Below are positions 7,940 to 15,223 of a stretch of DNA of 64,000 bases, piece by piece. The position numbers were made by a program, and so were the translations under genes. How positions within the stretch are numbered: position 1 is the stretch's first letter; the number at the start of each line of letters is the position of its first letter. The notes beneath the pieces are model-generated. The model saw only the letters and a list, made by a program, of their open reading frames with translations. It had not been told where the DNA came from and made no database searches. Source of the stretch: an uncultured Eubacterium sp. (GTDB lineage Bacteria; Bacillota; Clostridia; Lachnospirales; Lachnospiraceae); the NCBI GenBank assembly GCA_910577225.1, contig CAJTMV010000012.1:30658-94657 (forward strand), read 5' to 3'.

Positions 7940-9013
7940 ATGAGTGGGGAAACAATAGTGAAACAATTTTTTGGAATGAGTCAGAGCGGCGATTTAAAAG
8001 AAGCCGTAAGCGGATTAAGTAATCCGCAGTTAATTATGTTGCTGTCGAATAGCGAACAGTTTGAATCGCATGTGAAGACCTTACAGGGGATGTATCCAAA
8101 AGTGCCGAGTATCGGATGTGCCGGTATGAGTTATAGTACAAAGATCGTTGAAAAGGGAGTCAGTGTTCTGGCTTTTTACGATGGCGTTACTGTTGCGGTC
8201 AATGTGCTCGAGCAGGCCTCGGTTATGCCGGTGAAGTATATCCAGCGGCTGGAGAAGGATGTGGAGACTGTCAGGGCATCGTCAAACGATACGATTTGTA
8301 TCGATTTTTGTTCCGGAAACGACGCCTGCGTACTGAATACTTTCTATAGCGTGTTAAAGCGAGGCGGGATTTCTCTTGTCGGAGGCACGGCCGAAGACGG
8401 AAAAGTATCCGTAAACGGAAAAATGTATCAGGATGCGGCGGTTTACGCACTGGTGAAAAACCAGAACGGACGGGTAAAAGCGTATAAAGAAAATATCTAT
8501 CATCAAAAAGGCAATTATCGTTTTGTGGCGTCCGGAACAGATAAGGCGAATTATGTGATTGGCCGGCTGAACGGAAAACCAGCCAGACAGGTCTATCAGG
8601 ACCTTTTACATATTTCCGAACAGGAGATTCAGACGCAGACATTTAAAAATCCGTTTGGAAAGATCAACGGAACGGATACCTGTATTATTTCGATCAAAGA
8701 AGTAAACGGAAACGCACTAAGCTGTTACCGTCAGGTGAATGATTCCGATGTGCTTATTATGCTGGAGCTTGGAGATTACCGTTCGATTGTCAGACGAACG
8801 ATTCAGACGATTCGTCAGGATTTTCCGAGAATTTCAGCCGTATTTTCGATTAATTGTCTGTTCCGTTATTTACTGTTTACGGAAAATCATTATATGCAGG
8901 AATATCTGCACGAAATGGCGGCCCTTGGCAATCACGCTGGCGTTGTAGGATATGGGGAGCATTATAATAATCAGTTTGTAAACCAGTCTATGACATGCGT
9001 GGTATTTGAGTAA
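7940..9013 (+). CDS. FIST-domain sensory protein
   Basis: A soluble 357-residue protein with the FIST N fold (about 15-200; PSIGCAGMSY and GGISLVGGTAEDG are typical strand-turn blocks) followed by FIST C (about 210-355; GYGEHYNNQFVNQSMTCVVF at the end). FIST modules are predicted small-ligand sensors found with signalling proteins. It is followed 23 bases later by a cytoplasmic chemoreceptor-like protein, so it likely supplies the ligand input to that protein. The ATG at 7940 has no good ribosome binding site; GTG 7958, preceded by GGGGA at seven bases, is an equally good start. Confidence 0.85.
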   Translation: MSGETIVKQFFGMSQSGDLKEAVSGLSNPQLIMLLSNSEQFESHVKTLQGMYPKVPSIGCAGMSYSTKIVEKGVSVLAFYDGVTVAVNVLEQASVMPVKYIQRLEKDVETVRASSNDTICIDFCSGNDACVLNTFYSVLKRGGISLVGGTAEDGKVSVNGKMYQDAAVYALVKNQNGRVKAYKENIYHQKGNYRFVASGTDKANYVIGRLNGKPARQVYQDLLHISEQEIQTQTFKNPFGKINGTDTCIISIKEVNGNALSCYRQVNDSDVLIMLELGDYRSIVRRTIQTIRQDFPRISAVFSINCLFRYLLFTENHYMQEYLHEMAALGNHAGVVGYGEHYNNQFVNQSMTCVVFE

Positions 9014-9036
9014 AGAAAAAGGGGAGGGGAAGCCAT

Positions 9037-9993
9037 ATGCTGTTTCGATCAAAAAAAGAAAAAAAACCGTCAGGATTTGGCCTGGAACGCAGACAGTCAG
9101 CTGCAGATAAGGAAAGGCTGTATCCTGTTTTGCATGCGGCAGGCAGCGTAAAAGAACGGCAGAAAGAGATTGTTGAAAAAGAAGTAGACGCTTTACAGCA
9201 GCTGAGCAGAGTGAATGAATCATTTAACGGCGTATTGGACGAATCTGAAAAGTTCCATCAGAAACTGGAAGATTTTGAACAGACATTTTCCAATATCGGT
9301 CAGGTATCCGATCAGTTTGAAACGGTTAAGGAAGAGATTAGCGATTCGGTAACGTCCGTGCAAAATGAAGTAGAATCATTGAAAGAACAGACCATTCAGG
9401 TTGAGGCGCGTTTTTCGGAGATGGAACAGACGTTTCAGGTCTTTTTGGATTCGATTAAGCAAATTAAATCCTGTACAAATCAGATCAAAGCGATTGCGGA
9501 CCAGACGAATATTCTTGCATTAAACGCTTCGATTGAGGCAGCGCGGGCAGGAGAGCATGGCAAAGGATTTGCGATTGTAGCCGTGGAAGTAAAAAGTCTG
9601 GCTGATCAGATCAAAGATCTGGTCGCTGCGGTAGACAACAGTATTACCGATGTGGAAGGCGGAACAGAACAGCTGCACACAAGTATCGCCAATTCCCAGG
9701 ACGCTTTGAATAAAAATATTGTGAAAGTAAACGATACGTATCAGATGTTCGAGCATATTACGCAGGCGGCAGAAGGCGCGACGACCGTACAGACGGAAAT
9801 ATCCAATGTAATCGCAGACTCAAGGACAGCGCTGCAGAGTGTGCATGAGTTCTTTTTCCGTACAAAGAAGCAGTACGAAGAAGTCGTAAGACATATCGAC
9901 CAGGCAAATAAGCTGGGAACGACAAAGAGCGCCATGTTTGAGGATATGGATAATATGATCTCTCAGATCAGGCCGATGATAGAAGAATTATAG
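9037..9993 (+). CDS. Soluble methyl-accepting chemotaxis-type signalling protein
   Basis: This 318-residue coiled-coil protein has no membrane segment. The MCP hairpin tip is clear at about residues 155-190: DQTNILALNASIEAARAGE followed by HGKGFAIVAVEVKSLAD. Helices on both sides form the usual antiparallel coil. The N-terminal 40 residues are basic and unrelated to known sensor domains. It lacks its own input domain and follows the FIST gene after 23 bases, suggesting a two-protein receptor. A terminator follows. No cheA or cheW is in the window, so the output may be chemotaxis or a chemotaxis-like pathway. Confidence 0.88.
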   Translation: MLFRSKKEKKPSGFGLERRQSAADKERLYPVLHAAGSVKERQKEIVEKEVDALQQLSRVNESFNGVLDESEKFHQKLEDFEQTFSNIGQVSDQFETVKEEISDSVTSVQNEVESLKEQTIQVEARFSEMEQTFQVFLDSIKQIKSCTNQIKAIADQTNILALNASIEAARAGEHGKGFAIVAVEVKSLADQIKDLVAAVDNSITDVEGGTEQLHTSIANSQDALNKNIVKVNDTYQMFEHITQAAEGATTVQTEISNVIADSRTALQSVHEFFFRTKKQYEEVVRHIDQANKLGTTKSAMFEDMDNMISQIRPMIEEL

Positions 9994-10008
9994 TTACAGA
10001 CAGCAGAT

Positions 10009-10055
10009 AAAGTGCTTTTGGCAGAATAGTCTTATTTTGCCAGAGCATTTTTTTT
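10009..10055 (+). terminator. Intrinsic terminator after the FIST/chemoreceptor pair
   Basis: An interrupted stem (AGTGCTTTTGGCA with TGCCAGAGCATTT) around an AT-rich loop, followed by eight or more T. Confidence 0.75.
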
Positions 10056-10183
10056 GTGAACACAGCAAAAGCCGACAGATGATGTATCGACGAATGACTT
10101 CGTTTGTTTTCATTTAGTTTATGAATACTTTCTGAAAAATTCATGATAATTTGGTGAATATTTAGCAGATATTGCCAGGTATA

Positions 10184-10192
10184 TGTTATAAT
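10184..10192 (+). promoter_or_regulatory. Extended -10 promoter for the alarmone synthetase gene
   Basis: TGtTATAAT is a perfect extended -10 box 34 bases upstream of the start codon. No good -35 box is visible at 17 bases, as is common for extended -10 promoters. Confidence 0.6.
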
Positions 10193-10225
10193 ATTGTTAC
10201 AGTTTTAAAATTGGAGGAAAAGAAA

Positions 10226-10999
10226 ATGGAAAAAATAGAAGACGATGATATTCTTGGAGACGAACTGGTCGCGGGACTGGGCACATTGCTGGATACACCG
10301 GAAAAGGTCAGTCAGACAAGAAGATTTATGGACATGCTGGTAGGCTACCGCGAACTGATGATGATGTATACTTGTGCAATGAAAGAGGTACGGACAAAAT
10401 TTGAGGTGCTGGATACCGAGTTTCGTGTCCGTTACCAGCGCAATCCAATCAGCTCGATTTCTACCCGTTTAAAACATACAAACAGCATTATGACAAAGCT
10501 GGACAGGTATGGATATCGTTTTTCTCTGGAAAATATTGAGAAATACATACAGGACGCAGCCGGTATCCGTGTGATCTGTTCTTATATTGACGACATATAT
10601 GGCATTGCAGACGCATTGCTGGAGCAGGATGATATTACGCTGATTACAAGAAAAGATTATATTGTCCAGCCAAAGCCGAACGGATACCGCAGTCTGCATC
10701 TGATCGTAGAGGTTCCGGTATTTTTCGCGAAATTTAAAAAGAGTATGAAAGTGGAAGTGCAGATTCGTACGATTGCGATGGATTTTTGGGCGAGTCTGGA
10801 GCATCAGCTGAAATATAAGCAAAATATTCCCAACCAGCAGGCGATTGTAAAACAGCTCAGGGAATGTGCGGACGTTATTTCGATGACCGATCAGAAGATG
10901 ATCGGTATCCGCCAGCAGATCGAGGCAGTCTCAGATGCCCCGACGGAAGAGGAAATTCTGCTGGAAAAACTAAGCCGGATGGACATGAACGTGGGATAA
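10226..10999 (+). CDS. Small alarmone synthetase (RelQ/SasB-like GTP pyrophosphokinase)
   Basis: This enzyme makes (p)ppGpp from ATP and GDP/GTP and has no hydrolase, TGS or ACT domains. The 257-residue protein holds only the RelA/SpoT synthetase domain (about 60-210): SSISTRLKH, DAAGIRVICSY, PKPNGYRSLHLIVEVP, and EVQIRTIAMDFWASLEHQL with the catalytic glutamate and tyrosine region. The start at ATG 10226 has TTGGAGG nine bases upstream; an upstream GTG frame overlaps the promoter. Its stop codon directly abuts the stop codon of the convergent ZIP gene. Confidence 0.93.
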   Translation: MEKIEDDDILGDELVAGLGTLLDTPEKVSQTRRFMDMLVGYRELMMMYTCAMKEVRTKFEVLDTEFRVRYQRNPISSISTRLKHTNSIMTKLDRYGYRFSLENIEKYIQDAAGIRVICSYIDDIYGIADALLEQDDITLITRKDYIVQPKPNGYRSLHLIVEVPVFFAKFKKSMKVEVQIRTIAMDFWASLEHQLKYKQNIPNQQAIVKQLRECADVISMTDQKMIGIRQQIEAVSDAPTEEEILLEKLSRMDMNVG

Positions 11000-11800
11000 C
11001 TAACCAAGCATGACATCCAGCAGCATCATTACGGCAAACCCGAATACAATGCCCATGGTCGCAGAGTAAGGCTGGTTTTTCTGATTTTTTTGACATTCCG
11101 GTATCAGTTCGTGTACGGCGACCAGAATCATAGCGCCGGCTGCAAACGAGAGGGCAAAGGGCAGAATGGCTTCCACATAGACGACAAGCAGCGCGCCGGA
11201 TAAGCCGGCAAGCGGTTCTACAATGCCGGATGCCTGCCCCAGAAAGAAGCTCTTTTTCCGGGAAAACCCTTCCCGGCGCAGCGGGATCGATACGGCGGCG
11301 CCTTCTGGAAAATTTTGCAGACCGATCCCGATGGCGATGGTAACCGCACCCATCAGAGACTCAGTGGTATATCCGCCTTGCAGCGCTCCAAAAGCGACGC
11401 CGACGGCCAGACCTTCCGGTATGTTGTGCAGCGTAATGGACAATATGAGCATGACGATCCGGTTCATTTGTTCATCGGATCTGACAGAGATGTGTTCTGT
11501 ACGGCCGCGTGCATAAGAGACGGCTTTGTCGGACAGCCACATAAATACGGCGCCTCCAAGAAAACCTGCAGTGGCTACCAGATATGCCGGGGCGCCATGC
11601 CGGGCCTGCGCACGTTCAATTGCCGGCTGCAGCAGCGACCAGAAGCTGGCGGCAATCATAACGCCAGAAGCAAAACCAAGCATCAGATTCAGCAGTCTGG
11701 TATGCGGGGATTTGAAAAAAACGACAGTGGCAGCGCCTAATGCAGTCACAGACCAGGTTCCGATCGTTGCAATAAGCGCAAGGAAAACGACAGGATACAT
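11000..11800 (-). CDS. ZIP-family metal transporter
   Basis: An inner-membrane importer of divalent metals such as Zn or Fe, 266 residues with about eight hydrophobic helices. The metal-site motif HNIPEGLAVGVAFGA lies in the central helix and NFPEGAAVSIPLR in the next, matching the ZIP (ZupT/GufA) signature. A basic linker (about 100-112) is cytoplasmic. It ends exactly where the alarmone synthetase ends, so the two transcripts must overlap or stop inside each other. AAAGGAGG lies seven bases upstream of the ATG. An imperfect 21-bp dyad at 11851-11871 lies in its upstream region. Confidence 0.93.
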   Translation of the reverse strand: MYPVVFLALIATIGTWSVTALGAATVVFFKSPHTRLLNLMLGFASGVMIAASFWSLLQPAIERAQARHGAPAYLVATAGFLGGAVFMWLSDKAVSYARGRTEHISVRSDEQMNRIVMLILSITLHNIPEGLAVGVAFGALQGGYTTESLMGAVTIAIGIGLQNFPEGAAVSIPLRREGFSRKKSFFLGQASGIVEPLAGLSGALLVVYVEAILPFALSFAAGAMILVAVHELIPECQKNQKNQPYSATMGIVFGFAVMMLLDVMLG

Positions 11801-11978
11801 GTCAGAATACCTCCTTTATTTATGGAAAGAGTGACGCGATGATATGGTTTCTGATTCGGTATCCGGATCAGAATTCGTATGACAACAAGCTGCGGCATGA
11901 TTCAGGCAGCTTTTCTATCAGTATATAGAGGGAATATACAAACGGTGACAGTAAATTTTTTAAAGGTAAATACGATCG

Positions 11979-12665
11979 ATGGGGTCTGGAATGAAGATGA
12001 AGATTATGATTATTGAAGATGACAGTATACTTGCGGGGGAGATCTGTCAGTTTTTATCCAAATGGGGATATGAAGCAGAGGCTGTGGAAGCGTTTGATGA
12101 TCTTTTGTCTGTCTGCCTGTCTGTTCAGCCGCATCTGGTGCTGATGGATATTAATCTGCCCTGTTATGACGGATTTTACTGGTGCAGCAGGATACGGGAA
12201 CAGTCAAATGTTCCGGTGATCTATATCAGCAGCCGCAGCGATGATATGGATAAAATTATGGCAATTGCGCAGGGCGGCGACGACTATGTGGAAAAACCGT
12301 TTCGACTGGAGCTTTTGAAAGCCAAAATCGAAGCGATGCTGCGGCGAACCTACGAGTACCAGACGCATGTACAGACGTTTTTGTCTCCGGGGCTGTATTT
12401 TGACCACGGTCTGCAGACGCTTGTCTGGCAGAAGCAAAAACTGGACCTGACGAAGTCGGAACAGCGGATTGTTGCAAAATTAGTCGAAAAACGACCGCAA
12501 ATCGTTACGAGGCAGGAGCTGATGATGGAATTGTGGAGTACCGATGAATTTGTCTCAGACGGAACGCTGACTACGATGGTCAGCCGTCTGCGCAGTAAAT
12601 TAAAACGTTTTTGCGGACAGGAACTGATTATGACCAAAAAAGGGCAGGGATATCTGATCGACTGA
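11979..12665 (+). CDS. OmpR-family response regulator, BceR type
   Basis: The receiver domain (about 8-120) has the acidic pair in IIEDD, the phospho-acceptor Asp57 in LVLMDINLP, and Lys in YVEKPF. The C-terminal winged helix (about 135-228) has LDLTKSEQRIVAKL and a final MTKKGQGYLID. The receiver pattern with intramembrane-kinase neighbours is that of BceR/YxdJ regulators. It should control the bceAB-like genes at 14414-17132 through the TTACA-N4-TGTAA operator at 14317-14330. The start could also be ATG 11991 or 11997. Its 3' end is duplicated downstream (12647-12668 and 12689-12710). Confidence 0.9.
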   Translation: MGSGMKMKIMIIEDDSILAGEICQFLSKWGYEAEAVEAFDDLLSVCLSVQPHLVLMDINLPCYDGFYWCSRIREQSNVPVIYISSRSDDMDKIMAIAQGGDDYVEKPFRLELLKAKIEAMLRRTYEYQTHVQTFLSPGLYFDHGLQTLVWQKQKLDLTKSEQRIVAKLVEKRPQIVTRQELMMELWSTDEFVSDGTLTTMVSRLRSKLKRFCGQELIMTKKGQGYLID

Positions 12666-12710
12666 GACGGCATTTTGATGTACCTGCGGGGATATCTGAT
12701 CGACGGAGAC
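12647..12710 (+). repeat. Short direct repeat covering the regulator's 3' end
   Basis: GGGATATCTGATCGAC-N-GAGAC occurs at 12647-12668 (including the stop codon region) and again at 12689-12710, 21 of 22 bases identical, offset by 42 bases. It looks like a small tandem duplication of the gene end. Confidence 0.7.
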
Positions 12711-12785
12711 AGTCAGTAATTTAACCGGATGCGGTTGCAGTTGTTTTTGGTGTGTCGGCGGGGATGTCTGATGGAGGGATGAGTT

Positions 12786-13814
12786 ATGAAATATCTGCAT
12801 AAAAACAAATTGTGGCTGGGTATTTGCGTGTTTTTTCTTGTGTCTTTTTACGCATATGCCGGATTGCTGATGCAGGGGGCCAGTATGCAGCAGATCATGT
12901 ATCTGGATCTGCTGCTTTTTGTGACGCTTGCGCTTGCGGCAGGCGCCGATGCTTTTCTCTATTACAAGAGGCAGGCAGTGAGAAAGCAGCTGCTTTGCTG
13001 CGACTATGTGATTTGCAGGGAACCGGGACTTTGCGAAGATGTGGAAGCTGAGGTGGCAGAGCATGACGTACGCATACTGGAATCGCAGCTAAAGGAGCAG
13101 TTTGATTTAAACTGTGATCTGCAGGATTATATCGCGGCGTGGTGCCATGAAGTAAAGCTGCCGCTGTCAGCCAGTATGCTGATGAATGAAAAAATAATGG
13201 ACGCCGCATTGCAGACGGCGCAAAAAGAACAGCTGGAAAAAATCCGTCAGCAGTTAAACGGCGCGTTATCAGGCTGCAGGGTACAAAGCAGCCTGTTCGA
13301 CCTTAAAATATGCGCAGCCGATCTTATGGCGTGTGTCAAAGAGGCGATTCATCAGAATCAGTTTTTTCTGATCAAAAACCGGTTTGAATTGATTCTCAGG
13401 GTGGAACCTGTCTTTGTGTATACCGATCCGGTCTGGTTTGTCTATGTACTGGATCAGCTGATTCAAAATGCCGTCAAGTATGCGACGCAGACGCCAGTAC
13501 TGCAGATCCAAAGCATTCAGACAGACGGGCAGATCGTGCTGGTCGTTGAGGACCATGGAGAAGGAATACAAAAAAGCGACATCCGGCGTATTTTTGAACG
13601 GGGATATACCGGACATGGCCATCATGATGGAAAGTATAAATCCACCGGAATGGGCCTGTATCTGGCAGCGGTGATTTTGGAAAGACTGGGTCATACGATC
13701 ACCGTAGAGAGCGAATATGGAGTTTTTACGAGATTTTCCATCAGCCTCTGCGAATCTCAATCAGACGAAAGACATCGTGATACAGCTCGTCATCGTCCGC
13801 AAGCTCGATCATAA
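12786..13814 (+). CDS. Intramembrane-sensing histidine kinase, BceS type
   Basis: Two membrane helices (about 9-29 and 37-57) with almost no extracellular loop identify an intramembrane-sensing kinase. The phospho-acceptor is His121 in AAWCHEVKLPLS. The ATPase part has QLIQNAVKYA (N box), VEDHGEGIQ, FERGYTG and STGMGLYLAAVI. Such kinases sense antimicrobial peptides through a partner BceAB transporter. Catalytic homology ends around VFTRFSISL; the last 20 or so residues are read from the antisense of the convergent DUF3788 gene, with 74 bases of overlap, so the original stop seems lost. The start follows GGAGGGATGAGTT. Confidence 0.9.
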   Translation: MKYLHKNKLWLGICVFFLVSFYAYAGLLMQGASMQQIMYLDLLLFVTLALAAGADAFLYYKRQAVRKQLLCCDYVICREPGLCEDVEAEVAEHDVRILESQLKEQFDLNCDLQDYIAAWCHEVKLPLSASMLMNEKIMDAALQTAQKEQLEKIRQQLNGALSGCRVQSSLFDLKICAADLMACVKEAIHQNQFFLIKNRFELILRVEPVFVYTDPVWFVYVLDQLIQNAVKYATQTPVLQIQSIQTDGQIVLVVEDHGEGIQKSDIRRIFERGYTGHGHHDGKYKSTGMGLYLAAVILERLGHTITVESEYGVFTRFSISLCESQSDERHRDTARHRPQARS

Positions 13815-14157
13815 GCCATCGTTGTCCATTGCCTTCCTCTGTCTGTGCGTAAATCTCCTGCAGCTGCCGCGTGCAGTCTGGCAGCAGTCTTTCGACCGGT
13901 TCTTTTTCTTTTTTTCCGATTACGATCATCACGGTGAAAAAAGTTTCTCCGGGATAAATGGTACAGAGCGTTTTGCCGGATTTTTTAAATTTTACATTCC
14001 AGCCGGGTTTCTAGCTGCAGGAACTAAATTCTATTTTTTCCCGACAGTTGTATGTTTCTTTTATTTTGGAACAAAATTGCCCGAAAACGGGAGTTTGAAC
14101 ATATGCGGACAGCTCCTCTAAGGATGGCTGTTCATTTTTGCCGTATAAATCGATCAT
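13741..14157 (-). pseudogene. DUF3788-family protein interrupted by an in-frame TAG
   Basis: On the minus strand AGGAGG lies eight bases before ATG 14157, and the frame begins MIDLYGKNEQPSLEELSAYV. It stops at TAG (14011-14013) after EKIEFSSCS. The same frame continues at once with KPGWNVKFKKSGKTLCTIYP and GETFFTVMIVIGKKEKEPVE, to the stop at 13741. With the TAG read through, the product has 138 residues, the normal DUF3788 length, and aligns without a frameshift. Homologues have a sense codon here. It may be a recent nonsense mutation, readthrough, or a sequencing error. Function of the family is unknown. Confidence 0.75.
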
Positions 14158-14315
14158 GCTGGATACCTCCTGTGATAAATAATTGTCTGGCGCCTTGAAC
14201 ATCGGATGATTTGGCGGAAATATTTTTTATTATACATGGCAGGGAGAGGATGGACAAGGGGGTTAGAAGGAAAGTTTTTCAGAAAACTGCCGGATAAGAA
14301 TACTTTTGCCGCAAA

Positions 14316-14389
14316 CTTACATATTTGTAAGAAAAGACGATGATTTGTAATGCAGATGTAAGGATTTTTTCCCCCGTTTATCCTATAAT
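14316..14389 (+). promoter_or_regulatory. BceR-type operator and bceAB promoter
   Basis: CTTACA-TATT-TGTAAG (14316-14331) is a perfect inverted repeat and fits the published BceR-like consensus TNACA-N4-TGTAA. Two more TGTAA half sites follow at 14346-14350 and 14357-14361. A TATAAT -10 box lies at 14384-14389 with no clear -35, as expected for an activated promoter. The ATP-binding gene starts 24 bases later. Confidence 0.8.
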
Positions 14390-14413
14390 GATTGTTGCAA
14401 GGAGGAATGGAAC

Positions 14414-15223
14414 ATGAATGAAAAAATTGCAGCAGCAGTAAAAAACCTGACGAAAGATTACGGCGGCAGAGGATTTCGAACCAGAGTGTTAAAAGGAATC
14501 GATCTGACAATAGTTGAGCATGATTTTATCGCAATCATGGGCCCGAGCGGTTCCGGAAAGACGACATTGTTAAATATTTTATCTACTATCGACAAGCCGA
14601 CGCAGGGCAGCGTACGGATTGCCGGAAAAGATATTACACGCGTGTCAAATCGGGAATTGTCGCAAATAAGAAAAGATAAAATAGGATTTATTTTTCAGGA
14701 CTACAACCTGCTCGATACGATGACACTGCAGGATAATATTGCGCTTCCGCTGTCGTTAAACGGTGTGGACAGCCGGACCTGTTTTGAAAAAACACTGCGG
14801 TATGGACGGATGTTTGGACTGACAGAGCATTTGGGGAAATATCCGTATCAGCTGTCCGGCGGACAGAAACAGCGTGGGGCGGCATGCCGGGCGCTGATTA
14901 CGGAGCCAGAGATCGTTTTTGCCGACGAGCCGACAGGCGCTCTGGATTCCAGATCTGGCAGGGAACTGCTGGAATGTCTGCGGGAGGTGAATGAAAAAGG
15001 GATGGCAACGATTGTTATGGTGACACATGACGCGTTTACTGCGTCATACGCAAAGGACGTCTGGCTGCTAAGCGACGGGCATATGAAATGCCGTCTGAGC
15101 AAAGGCCGCAGCCAGAAGGAATTTTATGATCGTATCGCAGATCTGCAGGCTTCGCTGGCAGGCGGTTCGGAGGATTGCCGAATCGAAAACAGAACGGCAG
15201 GTGATGAAAATGAGACTTTATGA
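14414..15223 (+). CDS. BceA-type ABC transporter ATP-binding protein
   Basis: The 269-residue ATPase energises an antimicrobial-peptide resistance transporter. It shows Walker A GPSGSGKTT (about 44-52), Q loop IFQDYNLLDTM, the ABC signature LSGGQKQRGA, Walker B IVFADEPTGALD and the switch histidine in VMVTHD. The D-Y-N-L-L after the Q loop is typical of the MacB/BceA subgroup. AAGGAGG lies nine bases upstream. It overlaps the permease start by 14 bases, so the two are translationally coupled. It sits downstream of a BceRS pair, which supports peptide sensing by flux through the transporter. Confidence 0.93.
   Translation: MNEKIAAAVKNLTKDYGGRGFRTRVLKGIDLTIVEHDFIAIMGPSGSGKTTLLNILSTIDKPTQGSVRIAGKDITRVSNRELSQIRKDKIGFIFQDYNLLDTMTLQDNIALPLSLNGVDSRTCFEKTLRYGRMFGLTEHLGKYPYQLSGGQKQRGAACRALITEPEIVFADEPTGALDSRSGRELLECLREVNEKGMATIVMVTHDAFTASYAKDVWLLSDGHMKCRLSKGRSQKEFYDRIADLQASLAGGSEDCRIENRTAGDENETL

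Noticed and set aside
11851..11916. Imperfect dyad and a small hairpin between the ZIP and bceR-like genes
   Set aside because: 16 of 21 symmetrical positions and a weak T tail are too little to call an operator or terminator with confidence.
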